64,000 bases of DNA, taken from positions 29,157 to 93,156 of the forward strand of contig NZ_JAQPPK010000020.1 in assembly GCF_029952445.1 (NCBI RefSeq). The letters are read 5' to 3'. Both the position numbers and the translations under genes were made by a program. The notes under the pieces were generated by a model. It was not told the DNA's origin. It made no database searches and saw only the letters and a list, made by a program, of their open reading frames with translations. The DNA is from Paenarthrobacter nitroguajacolicus (lineage in GTDB: Bacteria; Actinomycetota; Actinomycetes; Actinomycetales; Micrococcaceae). Below are positions 50,955 through 60,284 of the stretch, one piece after another. Each line of letters begins with the position of its first letter. Position 1 is the stretch's first letter.

Positions 50955-51469
50955 GCGTCCCGTCCCCGGCAAGTCCCGCCGGCACGACACCGGTTGCCGG
51001 GAAAGCCCGGCGGATCAAGATCACCTTGCTCATCACGGCAGCTGTGCTCGCCGTCGCTGACCTGGTCATCAAGGCCCTGGCCGAAGCCACGCTTTCCAAC
51101 GGCGCCACGATCGAGCTGGGTCTGATGAACCTGAAGCTGCTCTACAACACCGGGGTCGCGTTCAGCCTCGGCGCTGACCTGGCCCCATGGATGGTGATCG
51201 CAGCGACCGCGGCGATCATCCTGGCCATGACCTGGTACGCGGTCTCCACAGCCCCCACCATGTCAGCCCTTTCACGGGCCGGTGCTGCCATGGTGGTGGG
51301 CGGCGGGGTAGGAAACCTCGTAGACCGGCTGGATGGGCGCGGCGTCGTGGACTACCTGCACAGCGGCTGGTTCCCCACCTTCAACCTCGCCGACGTTTTC
51401 GTCACCGTCGGCGTAGCCCTGTACATTTTGGGCACCTTGCTCGGGCCCAAAAAACAGCGAAAGGCGTAA
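50951..51469 (+). CDS. lspA: lipoprotein signal peptidase LspA
   Basis: The 172-residue protein has four membrane helices and the signal peptidase II residues: LLYNTGVAFSLG, GGVGNLVDRLDGRGVVDYL (first catalytic Asp) and FNLADVFVTVGVALYI (second catalytic Asp). The GTG start overlaps the ATPase stop. LspA genes recur in cadmium operons of Gram-positive and Gram-negative islands for reasons not understood. On this element it could mature the lipoproteins encoded at 53645 and 54610. Confidence 0.92.
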   Translation: MSVPSPASPAGTTPVAGKARRIKITLLITAAVLAVADLVIKALAEATLSNGATIELGLMNLKLLYNTGVAFSLGADLAPWMVIAATAAIILAMTWYAVSTAPTMSALSRAGAAMVVGGGVGNLVDRLDGRGVVDYLHSGWFPTFNLADVFVTVGVALYILGTLLGPKKQRKA

Positions 51470-51519
51470 GCGGCACAAGAACAGTTCCAACGCTCACCTG
51501 ATACCCGGAAGGGACTCCC

Positions 51520-52125
51520 ATGTTCGCGACCATCCTGGCAGCGGCTGGCATGTTCGCCGCAACGAACATCGATGACATCGTGGTGCTGACAGCGCTTTTC
51601 CTGGCCTCAAGCAAGGGCACGCCGCGGCCTTGGCATATCGTCGGAGGGCAGTACGCAGGATTCATCACCCTCGTGGGGCTGAGCCTCCTGGCCGCCCTGG
51701 GTCTGACTATCGTCCCCGACGAATGGGTCGGACTCCTCGGAATCCTCCCCTTGGCCCTGGGCATCCTGGGCCTCATCCGCGGCCTGAAAAAAGACGACGA
51801 TGATGACGAGAACAGACTCACCGAAGGGCTTGGCCTGGTCGGAATCGCCGGCATCACCATCGCCAACGGCGCGGACAACATCGCCATCTACACGCCCGTG
51901 TTCCGAACCATGGCCCCGTCCGACACCGCCATCACCGTCATCGTCTTCCTAGCCTTGGTCGCGCTCTGGTGCGCTCTGGGCAAAATCATCGGCACCCACC
52001 ACAAAGTCGTCGAAACCCTGGAAAAAGTTGAACACTGGCTCGTCCCCGCGGTCTTCATCGGGCTGGGCCTGACCATCCTCCTCGGATCAGGCTCCCTGCA
52101 ACGCCTGATAAACCTCTGGATCTGA
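51520..52125 (+). CDS. cadD: CadD-family cadmium resistance transporter
   Basis: The 201-residue protein has five to six membrane helices and the CadD signatures AAGMFAATNIDDIVVLTALF and AGITIANGADNIAIYTPVF, each with acidic residues inside helices. A charged loop KKDDDDDENR separates the halves. It probably exports or sequesters Cd. It follows lspA by 50 bp in the same operon. Confidence 0.9.
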   Translation: MFATILAAAGMFAATNIDDIVVLTALFLASSKGTPRPWHIVGGQYAGFITLVGLSLLAALGLTIVPDEWVGLLGILPLALGILGLIRGLKKDDDDDENRLTEGLGLVGIAGITIANGADNIAIYTPVFRTMAPSDTAITVIVFLALVALWCALGKIIGTHHKVVETLEKVEHWLVPAVFIGLGLTILLGSGSLQRLINLWI

Positions 52126-52234
52126 CCGGCCAGGGCACAGCTGACCGGCACTAACGCTTCGGCCTCAGCGTCGAACACTCAACCTTCCGAACAGAACCCG
52201 CCGCCCGCCGCGACCAGGAAAGCACTCACCACTG

Positions 52235-52930
52235 ATGACACAGGCACCACCCAAACCCCAACCGCCCGCCGTCGACACCGCCAAAAAGGTCCGGCTCATC
52301 ATCTGGATTCTGATAGGGGCCGTGGTTGCCGCCGGAGTGATCTGGTTCGCAGTGCTCACCGCCACCAAACCGGCACCCAGCATCGCCCAGCCCGAAGGCG
52401 GTCCTCAGCTGGTCCGGGAGGACAGCCACCGCATCACCACACCGGCAGCCGAGAAGGCCCAGCTGGTGGAGTTCCTGGACTTCGAATGCGAAGCCTGTCG
52501 CGCCGCCTACCCGCTCGTGGAGGACCTGAAAAAGGAATACGGCGACAGGATCACCTTCGTTCAGCGCTACTTCCCGTTGCCGGGGCACCGGAACTCCGGC
52601 ACGTCCGCCCTCGCCGTCGAAGCCGCAGCCCAGCAGGGCAAATACGAGCAAATGGCTGCCAAAATGTTCGAAACCCAGCCGCAGTGGGGCGAAAAGACCG
52701 ACTCCCAGGCCGCCGTGTTCCGCAGCTACGCCGAGGAACTGGGCCTCGACATGGCCAAATACGACGCCGCCGTCGCCGACGAAGCAACACGCGAACGGAT
52801 CCGCAAGGACGCCACCGACGGCACCGCACTCGGTGTCACCGGAACACCGACTTTCTTCCTCAACGGCGAAAAACTGACCCTGAACACAGAGGAACAATTC
52901 CGCCAGCTCCTCGAGGACACCGCCAAATAA
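52235..52930 (+). CDS. DsbA-like membrane-anchored thiol oxidoreductase
   Basis: The 231-residue protein has an N-terminal membrane anchor (LIIWILIGAVVAAGVIWFAV) and an extracytoplasmic thioredoxin fold with FLDFECEACRAAYPL (CxxC active site) and the cis-proline loop GVTGTPTFFLNG. It probably keeps cysteines of exported metal proteins in the right redox state. It is the last gene of the operon that begins with cmtR. Confidence 0.88.
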   Translation: MTQAPPKPQPPAVDTAKKVRLIIWILIGAVVAAGVIWFAVLTATKPAPSIAQPEGGPQLVREDSHRITTPAAEKAQLVEFLDFECEACRAAYPLVEDLKKEYGDRITFVQRYFPLPGHRNSGTSALAVEAAAQQGKYEQMAAKMFETQPQWGEKTDSQAAVFRSYAEELGLDMAKYDAAVADEATRERIRKDATDGTALGVTGTPTFFLNGEKLTLNTEEQFRQLLEDTAK

Positions 52931-53111
52931 CCACGGCTGCGACTAATCACCTGTCGCTCGGTCCGGACTGATATTGCCCCTGAGGCGTTGGCGGTTTACT
53001 GCCTGCACGCCTTGGGGGCGGCAGCGGGGATGGCCCCTGCTGCCGTGCAGCGGCTCGTCGGGATCACCATGACCGGACTACGGCCCGAGGTTCAGCAGCC
53101 CGCCATGTGAT

Positions 53112-53522
53112 TCAGGCGAGAGTGGAAAGCAGGTTCGCGCAGGCGGTCTCGCAGCGCCGGCAGGCCTCCGCACAGATTTTGCAGTGTTCGTGCATGTCGG
53201 CGTGCTGCTCGCATTCTTCGGCGCAAACAGCGCAGGCAGCCCGGCAGGCTTCGAGCATCGCCCGGACAATGTCTGTGTTGGTGTCGGTTTGGCGGCTGAG
53301 GATAGTGCCTGTGGCCCCACAGATATCGGCACAGTCCAGGTCGGTGCGGATACAGGTGGTCAGTTCGGCGCCCATGTCTTCACCAAGACAGGCGTCGGCG
53401 CAGGAACTGCACACTTGGGCGCATTCAAAGCAGGCCGCGATACATTCGGCAAGTTTCTCCTTGTCCATGCCGCCCGCGGCTCCTGGGTGGGAATTGATCA
53501 TCGCGCTGATGTGGTGGGTCAT
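53112..53522 (-). CDS. four-helix copper-binding (Csp-like, DUF326) protein
   Basis: The 136-residue protein is packed with cysteines in helix-compatible spacing: ECIAACFECAQVCSSCADAC, TTCIRTDLDCADICGATG, CRAACAVCAEECEQHADMHE and HCKICAEACRRCETAC. This is the pattern of the copper storage proteins. No signal peptide is present, so it would store Cu(I) in the cytosol (Csp3 type). ATG 53522 has AGGAGCTGGCA before it. Confidence 0.88.
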   Translation of the reverse strand: MTHHISAMINSHPGAAGGMDKEKLAECIAACFECAQVCSSCADACLGEDMGAELTTCIRTDLDCADICGATGTILSRQTDTNTDIVRAMLEACRAACAVCAEECEQHADMHEHCKICAEACRRCETACANLLSTLA

Positions 53523-53644
53523 TGCCAGCTCCTGTTCGGGATGGGCGTGAGGGCCGGTGGGCCCGGCCATCACGCCCACCCTAGACCTGGTCCATGCAGC
53601 CCGCCAGATGCCATTCCTCGGCCTGGTTGCAGGTGGTCATCGGG

Positions 53645-54523
53645 TCAGGCGGCGTCCATGGGGCGGAAAATTGTGCCGCCGTCCGTGGACACAACGATCC
53701 CGTCGGAAGTGGCGGCCCAGATCCAGGGTTTCCCATCTGCGCCCTTGAGTGCTGCTATGGCCATCACCTCACCATCGACTCGGCCTTGCTTTGTCCAGCT
53801 CGCCCCGCCGTCTGCCGAGTAGTATGTGGTCCCGTCAGGGGCGACCCCGGCGGCTTCGTCGGGGTTGGCGAAGGCGGCGTATTGGATCACCGGCCCGGCC
53901 TTGTCGAGCGACCAGGTGGCTCCGCCGTCGGTGGAGCGCTGGATTCCCTCGGTGGTGGTGCCCAGTACCGTGTCGCTGTCCGGGTGGCCGGCCAGGACTG
54001 CCGGTGCGAACCCGGCGGCCACGGTGTTCCAGGTTTGACCGTCTGCGCTTTGGCGTAGTTCACCGTCGTACGCGACGATCCCGGTTTTGGTGGCGGTCAA
54101 GGCGTGGAAGTCGGACTGGCCTTGCCGTGAGAGTTTCTCCCAGCTCTGTCCTCCGTCGGAGGACTTGAGGAGCCCGAGTGGATTGGGCAGGTCCGAACCG
54201 GGGCCGGGGTGCCCGGAGGCGTAAAAGACGCCGTTTTTCCCGGCAGTGAAGCCCATCAGGTCATTGGTGCCACCGATTTTGGTGGCGGGTTCTTTGGTCA
54301 CGTCGAAGAGCCCATCGTGGGTGGCCAGGAGTACTTGGCTGGTGTCGGGGTCCACGGTCAAGCCGTGGACGTGGCTGCTGGGCAGGGCCTTGTCGCTGGG
54401 TTCGATCGTGGGCGCCGTGGTCGTGGGTGGGCTGGTCGGAGTGCAGGCTGTCAGGGCAAGGATCAGCGCTGCGCCGGACAGCAGGACGCTGCGTCGCCAC
54501 GCCGCAGGAATGAAGGAATGCAT
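53645..54523 (-). CDS. secreted beta-propeller lipoprotein (F510_1955 glycosylhydrolase-like)
   Basis: The 292-residue protein has a lipoprotein signal (ALILALTAC, lipid Cys at 27), then repeated Asp-box-like units: SSDGGQSWEKL, SADGQTWNTV, STDGGATWSL, SADGGASWTKQ and STDGGTIF. These mark a sialidase/BNR-type propeller of the kind found in metal islands of actinobacteria. The catalytic role is unproven. It lies with the copper genes and may be a copper-scavenging surface protein. Confidence 0.8.
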   Translation of the reverse strand: MHSFIPAAWRRSVLLSGAALILALTACTPTSPPTTTAPTIEPSDKALPSSHVHGLTVDPDTSQVLLATHDGLFDVTKEPATKIGGTNDLMGFTAGKNGVFYASGHPGPGSDLPNPLGLLKSSDGGQSWEKLSRQGQSDFHALTATKTGIVAYDGELRQSADGQTWNTVAAGFAPAVLAGHPDSDTVLGTTTEGIQRSTDGGATWSLDKAGPVIQYAAFANPDEAAGVAPDGTTYYSADGGASWTKQGRVDGEVMAIAALKGADGKPWIWAATSDGIVVSTDGGTIFRPMDAA

Positions 54524-54609
54524 GAGAGAGCTCCAAGGAGTGAAAGGAAACGCGGAAGGGAGGGCCGGCCCCGCGTGATTGGTGCAGGGCCGGCCCCGTC
54601 AAGGAGAGG

Positions 54610-55227
54610 CTAGAGGCTGGCCAGCAGTGTCTGCATTTCCTTGATCTCGGCTTCCTGGGCACTGACGATGTCCTTGCTCAGCTGGACAGCTGCGGGGTCT
54701 TTGCCGTCCGTGGTCTCGGTCTTGGCCATGGTCACGGCGCCCTCGTGGTGAGCGATCATCTGGGTCAGGAACAGCTTCGCAGCTTCCACACCTTGGGCAG
54801 CTTCCAGCTTGGTCATGTCCTCGGCGCCCATCATTCCGTCCATGCTGTGCCCGGTGGGCACCTGCGTCGATTCACCCCAACTCTGCAACCAGCCGGACAT
54901 CTTCTCGATCTCCGGTCCCTGCGCGTCCTTGATCCGGGTAGCCAGGGCGGTGACCTCGGCGGGGATATCCTGCTTCTTAAGGATCATGTCGCTCATCTCC
55001 ACAGCCTGGGTGTGGTGCGGAATCATCATCTGGGCAAACATCACGTCAGCGGAGTTATGAGTCCCGGCCGAGGCCGAGGTTGAGGGGCTGGTCGAGCTGC
55101 TGCCGTGGTCCATACCAGGCATGGAGGTCGCTGGGGAGCCGGAACTGCCGGAGGAACCGCAGCCCGCGAGGGCGATCACCGCGGCGACGGCAGTAGCTGC
55201 GAGAGGTAAAAACTTCTTCGTGTTCAT
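54610..55227 (-). CDS. DUF305 domain lipoprotein
   Basis: The 205-residue protein has a lipobox (VIALAGC), a Ser/Thr/Gly/Met linker with MPGMDHGSS, and a DUF305 domain: FAQMMIPHHTQAVEMSDMIL, MSGWLQSWGE and LTQMIAHHEGAVTMAKTE. The two HH motifs in a Met-rich context suggest copper or silver binding outside the cell. The start at 55227 has AAGGA upstream; a longer frame is possible. It is part of the copper block. Confidence 0.9.
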   Translation of the reverse strand: MNTKKFLPLAATAVAAVIALAGCGSSGSSGSPATSMPGMDHGSSSTSPSTSASAGTHNSADVMFAQMMIPHHTQAVEMSDMILKKQDIPAEVTALATRIKDAQGPEIEKMSGWLQSWGESTQVPTGHSMDGMMGAEDMTKLEAAQGVEAAKLFLTQMIAHHEGAVTMAKTETTDGKDPAAVQLSKDIVSAQEAEIKEMQTLLASL

Positions 55228-55372
55228 CACTATCAGGTCCTTCAAAGTTGTTTTCGGGGACGCAAAGGCGTCCATAAAAAAGGGGGGAAGCCATCAAAGA
55301 TGCGCCGGAAGAACAGGTTCACTTCCGGGTCGCAAGGAATGTCCCCGGTTTCAGGCCGGGGACTCCGAGCGT

Positions 55373-55852
55373 CTATGTTCTGCTGATGGAAAGCTCACCC
55401 GGTGAAGGACTGCTGGGACGGTAGGGCCACTGGTTCCAGACCAAGGTGGTGGAGGCCTGGGACGGGGCCGACCTGTAGGACGTTTCGGCGGGTACCGGCG
55501 CTGCAAGGATACCGGCTGCCGCGGAGGGGATGCAGGCCGCGCTCATGGAATGCTCGCTGGAGCAGTTCCCTGAGCATGAGCATTGAGCCGGGGAGGCTGC
55601 GCCGTTGGCGACAGGCAACTCCTGCAGGGAACCGGGCCCGGATGATGTGGACTGGTGTCCGGCGTGCGCGGAAGTGACAGGAGCCGACGAGGCCAGGGCC
55701 GGCAGGTCTGCGGGAATCGTGGCGCTCGAGTGCGCTGAGTGAGTCCCGGTCATGACGTGCATGCCCAGGATTCCGGTGATGATGGCCAGGACCGCGGCCA
55801 GCAGTGTCGCCGTGAGGAGGGCGGATCCGGTGATGGTGCGTTGTGCGGCCAT
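55373..55852 (-). CDS. DUF6153-like small membrane protein
   Basis: The 159-residue protein has one membrane helix (ALLTATLLAAVLAIITGILG), a His/Ser-rich middle and a Cys cluster QCSCSGNCSSEHSMSAACIP before a final SAAAGILAAPVPAE. The layout is that of actinobacterial DUF6153 proteins, which occur beside CopB and DUF305 genes. It probably binds copper outside the membrane. The tail contains ERP-free, proline-rich sequence of unknown role. Confidence 0.7.
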   Translation of the reverse strand: MAAQRTITGSALLTATLLAAVLAIITGILGMHVMTGTHSAHSSATIPADLPALASSAPVTSAHAGHQSTSSGPGSLQELPVANGAASPAQCSCSGNCSSEHSMSAACIPSAAAGILAAPVPAETSYRSAPSQASTTLVWNQWPYRPSSPSPGELSISRT

Positions 55853-55951
55853 GCTGGTCTCCCTCCCTGCGTACTGGTTCTTTCAAGGCTACCGGCACCA
55901 ACGCCGGGGTCCGCGGGGGACGGGTGCGTCGGTGCCGGTGGCACTAAGTGG

Positions 55952-58093
55952 TCAACGAACCTGCGAGGGGTTCAGTTTCACCCGGCGGAGTAGTTGGGCG
56001 TTGAGGGCGACCACAATCGTGGAAACGGACATCAGCACCGCCCCGGCCGCCGGGGACAGGATGATCCCGGCGAAAGCCAGGACGCCAGCGGCCAGCGGGA
56101 CGGCGATCACGTTGTACCCGGTGGCCCAGACAAGGTTCTGCCACATTTTGGTGTAGCTCGCCCTGGACAGATCCACCATGGACAGCACTGCCCGGGGGTC
56201 GTTGCCGGCCAGGATGACCCCGGCCGACTCCATGGCCACGTCCGTGCCGGCGCCGATCGCGATGCCCACCTCGGCACGGGCAAGTGCCGGGGAGTCGTTG
56301 ACCCCGTCCCCGACCATGGCCACTTTCAGGCCCCGGGCCTGCAGCTGGGCTACCTTCTTGTCCTTGTCGGCCGGAAGAACCTCCGCGAAAACCTCATCAA
56401 TGTTCAGTTCCGCGCCCACTGCCGTCGCGACTTGCTGCGCGTCGCCGGTGATCATGGCTACCTTGATGCCCCTGCTTTGCAGCGCTGCCACGGCCTGCCG
56501 GGACTCGGGACGGATCGCGTCCTCAAGACTGACCGCACCCAATATGCGGTCCCCGTCGATGACGTGCAGCACGGCAGCTCCCCGGCCCATCCACTCCCGG
56601 GTCGAAGCGGCCAGGGATTCCGGCTCGCTCAGCCCCAGTTCGCGCAAGAGCGCCGGGCCACCGACCTGGACGGTGCGCCCGTCGACCGTGGCGCGCACGC
56701 CCCGGCCGGTCATGGAAGAGAAGCCCGCAGCGGGCGGGAGGTCCAGGTTTTTGCTCTGGGCAGCCCGGACGATGGCCCGCGCCACGGGGTGTTCGCTGTC
56801 AGATTCGACGGCCGCTGCCAGGGCCAGGAGTTCATCGGCGGCACCGCCGTCGACAGTTGCCATGTCCCTTACTTCAGGTTCACCCTTGGTCAGGGTGCCG
56901 GTCTTGTCGAACAGGACGACGTCGATGGTGCGCATCCGCTCCAGGGCGATCCGGTTTTTGATCAGCACCCCGGCCTTGGCGGCCTGTTCCGTGGAGATGG
57001 CGATCACCAGTGGAATGGCCAGGCCGAGCGCGTGCGGGCAGGCGATCACCAGCACAGTCACGGTCCGTGTCACCGCTTCGGGCAGGCTTCCCAGCAGGAT
57101 CCACGCAATGAACGTGATCACCCCGGCGAGGGTTGCGAAGTAGAACAGGAACGCTGCTGCCCGGTCCGCGAGGGCCTGGGCTTTGGACGAGGAAGCCTGG
57201 GCTTCGGCTACGAGCCGTTGGATGCCGGCCAGCGCCGTGTCATCACCGACGGCTGTCACGGTGACCCGGACTGTGTTGTCGGTGGCCACGGTCCCGGCCA
57301 CGACCGGGTCACCTTCAGCGCGCAGCACTGTTTTGGATTCACCGGTGATCATTGATTCATCGAACTCGGCGCGGCCGTCAACGATGGTGCCGTCGGCGGG
57401 CATCCGGGCCCCGGACCGGACCAGGACGACGTCCCCTTGTCTCAGTTCGGACACCGGGACGGTTTCCACGCCGGCATCGGTGACCCGTTCGGCTTCGTCC
57501 GGAAGGAGGGCCGCGAGGGCGTCCAAGGCGCCTTGTGCGGACCCGAGTGCTCTCATTTCGATCCAGTGGCCAAGCAGCATGATGGCAACCAGCAATGCCA
57601 GTTCCCACCAGAAGTCCAAGTCAAAGTTCCCGATCCGCAGGGTGGTGGCCCAGGACGCGACGAACGCGACAGTGATGGCCATGGAAATCAGCAGCATCAT
57701 CCCGGGCTGCCGGGTCTTCAATTCATTGATCCCGCCCTTGAGGAACGGCTGTCCTCCGTAGAGGAAGATCACCGTACCCAGGACCGGTGGGATCCAGGAC
57801 GAGCCCGGGAACTCCAAGGGCACGTACCCCAGCAGGTGCCCGAACATCGGGCTGAAATACACGACCGGGACCGACAACGCCAGCGTCAGCCAGAACCTGT
57901 CCTTGAACATTGCCGTGCTGTGCCCGGCATGCTGTCCGTGGCTGTGCACCGCATGATCGTCGGCCCCGTCGTGTCCCTGATGGCCGTGGTGTTGATGTTG
58001 TGCCGCGCTGGTGGCGTGGCGTTCGGTGAAGTCCGGTTCGGCTTCGCCGACAGGGGCATGGTGCCCGGCGGGGTGATGGGAGTGCTCTGTCAT
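55952..58093 (-). CDS. copB: copper-exporting P1B-3 ATPase CopB
   Basis: The 713-residue protein has a His-rich N-terminus (residues 5-55, many His), eight membrane helices and the membrane motif VLVIACPHALGLAIPLVI. CPH marks P1B-3 (CopB-type) copper pumps. The actuator FDESMITGESKTV, phosphorylation site LFDKTGTLTKGEPE and hinge VGDGVNDSPALARAEVG are intact. ATG 58093 has CTGGAGGAGCAC before it. It is downstream of copZ and the CsoR box, so it should be induced by copper. Confidence 0.93.
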   Translation of the reverse strand: MTEHSHHPAGHHAPVGEAEPDFTERHATSAAQHQHHGHQGHDGADDHAVHSHGQHAGHSTAMFKDRFWLTLALSVPVVYFSPMFGHLLGYVPLEFPGSSWIPPVLGTVIFLYGGQPFLKGGINELKTRQPGMMLLISMAITVAFVASWATTLRIGNFDLDFWWELALLVAIMLLGHWIEMRALGSAQGALDALAALLPDEAERVTDAGVETVPVSELRQGDVVLVRSGARMPADGTIVDGRAEFDESMITGESKTVLRAEGDPVVAGTVATDNTVRVTVTAVGDDTALAGIQRLVAEAQASSSKAQALADRAAAFLFYFATLAGVITFIAWILLGSLPEAVTRTVTVLVIACPHALGLAIPLVIAISTEQAAKAGVLIKNRIALERMRTIDVVLFDKTGTLTKGEPEVRDMATVDGGAADELLALAAAVESDSEHPVARAIVRAAQSKNLDLPPAAGFSSMTGRGVRATVDGRTVQVGGPALLRELGLSEPESLAASTREWMGRGAAVLHVIDGDRILGAVSLEDAIRPESRQAVAALQSRGIKVAMITGDAQQVATAVGAELNIDEVFAEVLPADKDKKVAQLQARGLKVAMVGDGVNDSPALARAEVGIAIGAGTDVAMESAGVILAGNDPRAVLSMVDLSRASYTKMWQNLVWATGYNVIAVPLAAGVLAFAGIILSPAAGAVLMSVSTIVVALNAQLLRRVKLNPSQVR

Positions 58094-58157
58094 GGTGTGC
58101 TCCTCCAGTGACGGCCGCGCAGCCATGATAGGGGCGCGCAGGGCCGTGGTTTTGGGA

Positions 58158-58463
58158 CTAGCTGTTGGTCAGGCTGTAGCCAGCCGCGGTAACGGCATCC
58201 TTGACCGCGGACGGTTCGGCGGATCCGGTAATGGTGAGGCGGGAAACTCCGCCCGGAACAAGGTCAACGGTGGCGGACTCTACGCCGTCCACGGCGGAGA
58301 CCGAACGCTGAACGCTGGCCACGCAGCCTCCGCAGGTCAGTCCTTCAACGCTGTATTCAACGCCCGTTTCGGCGGCAGGAGCAGTGAGGGTTTCAGCGGA
58401 GCAGCAACCGCAGCCCGACGAGGAAGAGGTCAAGGGCAGTTCGGTGCGTGATGGTGTTTGCAT
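58158..58463 (-). CDS. copZ: heavy-metal-associated (CopZ-like) protein
   Basis: The 101-residue protein has SGCGCCSAE near the N-terminus and an HMA domain with GLTCGGCVASVQRSVS (GxTCxxC) and AVKDAVTAAGYSLT at its end. It would carry Cu(I) to CopB, encoded 64 bp downstream. The extra CxCC in the N-terminal extension is unusual for a bare CopZ. Confidence 0.9.
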   Translation of the reverse strand: MQTPSRTELPLTSSSSGCGCCSAETLTAPAAETGVEYSVEGLTCGGCVASVQRSVSAVDGVESATVDLVPGGVSRLTITGSAEPSAVKDAVTAAGYSLTNS

Positions 58464-58569
58464 GTCAGTTCCATTCATTGCAGAAGATGCGATGGGTGCT
58501 GTGGTTGAACGGCTGTAAAGAGGAGCCCTGGGCCCTCCGCGACATGCCTCTCACTGACAACACTCACAA

Positions 58570-58588
58570 TATACCCCCGGGGGGTATA
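58570..58588 (-). promoter_or_regulatory. CsoR-type operator
   Basis: TATACCCCCGGGGGGTATA is the classical CsoR box (C-run then G-run between TATA arms). It lies about 105 bp upstream of the copZ start. No csoR gene is present in the window, so a repressor encoded elsewhere must act here. Confidence 0.85.
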
Positions 58589-58750
58589 GTTTGCAAGAGG
58601 TCGTGACGGCTCGCCTTCGGCGAGGAGCCGCAGCAACGGCATGAAGAATTCAGGTCGATCCCGGACCGTCAAGGGGACAGCAGGTAGATGAGGGCCGGGT
58701 GGTCGGTGGTTGTCCTGGGATTGGCTTTCTTGATGTTCGGGGCCGCGCTT

Positions 58751-60181
58751 TCAGGCGCAGCAGGAGAGCCTGGAGACGTCGGCGGTGAAGGCTTTGCAGG
58801 CGAGTTTGATGCCCTCGGCCATGGTCAGGTACGGGCTCCACATGGCGGCGACCTGGGCGGTGGTCATGCCCGCCTCGAGGACGTAGACGCCGGCGGCAGC
58901 GAGTTCCCCGGCGTCCTTGGCTACGGCGGTGAGGCCCAGGATCCTGCCGGTGTCGCGGTCGGCGACGACCTTGATGAAGCCGCGGGTGTCGCGGTTGACC
59001 AGCGCCCTTGGGACATTTTGCAGGGGCAGGACCCTGCAGTCACAGCGGATCCCGGCAGCGACCGCGTCCTTCTCAGTCATTCCGACGGCACCCACAGCCG
59101 GGCTGGTGAACGTCACCCGGGGCAAGTACCGGTAGTCGACCTCAACCACGGCGTCGGTGAAGGCGTTCTCCACGGCCAATGTGCCGTGAGCCGCAGCGAC
59201 GTACACGAACTCCCTATGTCCGGTCACGTCCCCGGCGGCCCAGACCCGCGGGTTGGAACTGGCCAAACGCGCATCGACCACAATCTCGCCGGACGTGCCG
59301 GTCTTTACACCGATGGCCCCAAGGTTCAGGCCGTCGGTGACGGGCCGGCGGCCCATGGCCACGAGCAGCCGGGCGGCCCGGAAGACTTCGTGGCCTCCGG
59401 CCACGGATGCGGTGGCGACAACCTCGCCCGTTGACTCGTCCATGGTCACGGAATCCACAATGGCCCGACGGACCACCCGGATCCCCTCGTCCGCGAAGAC
59501 TCCGGCCAACGCCTTGGAGACTTCCGGTTCCTCCTGCGAGGTCAACCGGGAGCGGACCAGCATGGTGACCCGGGTGCCGAGCCGGGAGAAGAGCTGCGCC
59601 TGCTCCAAGGCAACATAGCCCCCGCCCAGGATGAGCATTGATTCCGGGACCTCGTCCAGTTCCATCGCCGTCGTCGAGGTCAGGTAGCCGGTCCCGGCCA
59701 GTCCCGGAACGGGCGGTGCCCATGGGGCGGAGCCGGTGGCCACGAGGTAGTGTCCGGCCTCGATCGTTGTCACGGCACCGCTCGGTGAGGTGACCTGGAG
59801 CAGCGGAGCTTCCTGGCTTCCAGTGAACGCGGCGTCCCCTTCGACCATGGCCCAGCCATAGTCCGCGGCCAGATCGATGTACTTCTCCGTCCGCATGCTT
59901 TCAACAAGCGCGGCCTTGCCCCCGATGAGGGCCGGCATGTCCACGGGGCCCGTCGAGGCCACGATGCCGGGGAAACGGGCCGAGTCCAACGCCACGTGAC
60001 GGGCATCCGCGGCAGCCAGAAGCGCCTTCGACGGCACACACCCGGTGTTCACGCACGTCCCGCCCACGGTCCCGCGCTCCACCATCACTACCCGCTTGCC
60101 CAGCCCCCTGGCACGGATCGCGGCCGCAAACGCCGCTCCACCGGACCCAATGATCGCAAGATCGAACCCCTCGTTGCCCAT
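58751..60181 (-). CDS. merA: mercuric reductase MerA (no N-terminal HMA domain)
   Basis: The 476-residue flavoprotein has the FAD loop AIIGSGGAAFAAAIRARG, the redox pair GGTCVNTGCVPSKALL (Cys43 and Cys48), the NAD(P)H loop LILGGGYVALEQAQ and the C-terminal pair SRLSCCA. All four are needed for Hg(II) reduction, and the family is otherwise near identical in layout to lipoamide dehydrogenase, from which the final CC separates it. It is divergent from merR across a 103-bp promoter region. Confidence 0.95.
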   Translation of the reverse strand: MGNEGFDLAIIGSGGAAFAAAIRARGLGKRVVMVERGTVGGTCVNTGCVPSKALLAAADARHVALDSARFPGIVASTGPVDMPALIGGKAALVESMRTEKYIDLAADYGWAMVEGDAAFTGSQEAPLLQVTSPSGAVTTIEAGHYLVATGSAPWAPPVPGLAGTGYLTSTTAMELDEVPESMLILGGGYVALEQAQLFSRLGTRVTMLVRSRLTSQEEPEVSKALAGVFADEGIRVVRRAIVDSVTMDESTGEVVATASVAGGHEVFRAARLLVAMGRRPVTDGLNLGAIGVKTGTSGEIVVDARLASSNPRVWAAGDVTGHREFVYVAAAHGTLAVENAFTDAVVEVDYRYLPRVTFTSPAVGAVGMTEKDAVAAGIRCDCRVLPLQNVPRALVNRDTRGFIKVVADRDTGRILGLTAVAKDAGELAAAGVYVLEAGMTTAQVAAMWSPYLTMAEGIKLACKAFTADVSRLSCCA

Positions 60182-60229
60182 CCTGTCGTCCTTCCCCGTG
60201 ACTTGAAAGTTCCTATGGCACCATCATGA

Positions 60230-60251
60230 ACCTTCCAGTACAGTGGAAGGT
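60230..60251 (-). promoter_or_regulatory. MerR-family operator/promoter of merA
   Basis: ACCTTCCA and TGGAAGGT flank GTACAG. Read on the minus strand, TTGACC (-35) and TCATGAT (-10) lie about 19 bp apart with this dyad between, the stretched spacing that MerR proteins correct. The half-sites match the CueR-type ACCTTCC box more than the classical mer dyad. Confidence 0.75.
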
Positions 60252-60284
60252 CAAGTCGGGCGGCCACTGAAAGAATCAGCGCAC

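Noticed and set aside
55994..57355. A 453-codon plus-strand frame opposite copB
   Set aside because: It is the mirror of the CopB coding sequence, with Gly/His/Arg-rich composition and no motif.
58751..60181. Lipoamide dehydrogenase instead of MerA
   Set aside because: The C-terminal CC pair and the divergent MerR gene point to mercuric reductase.
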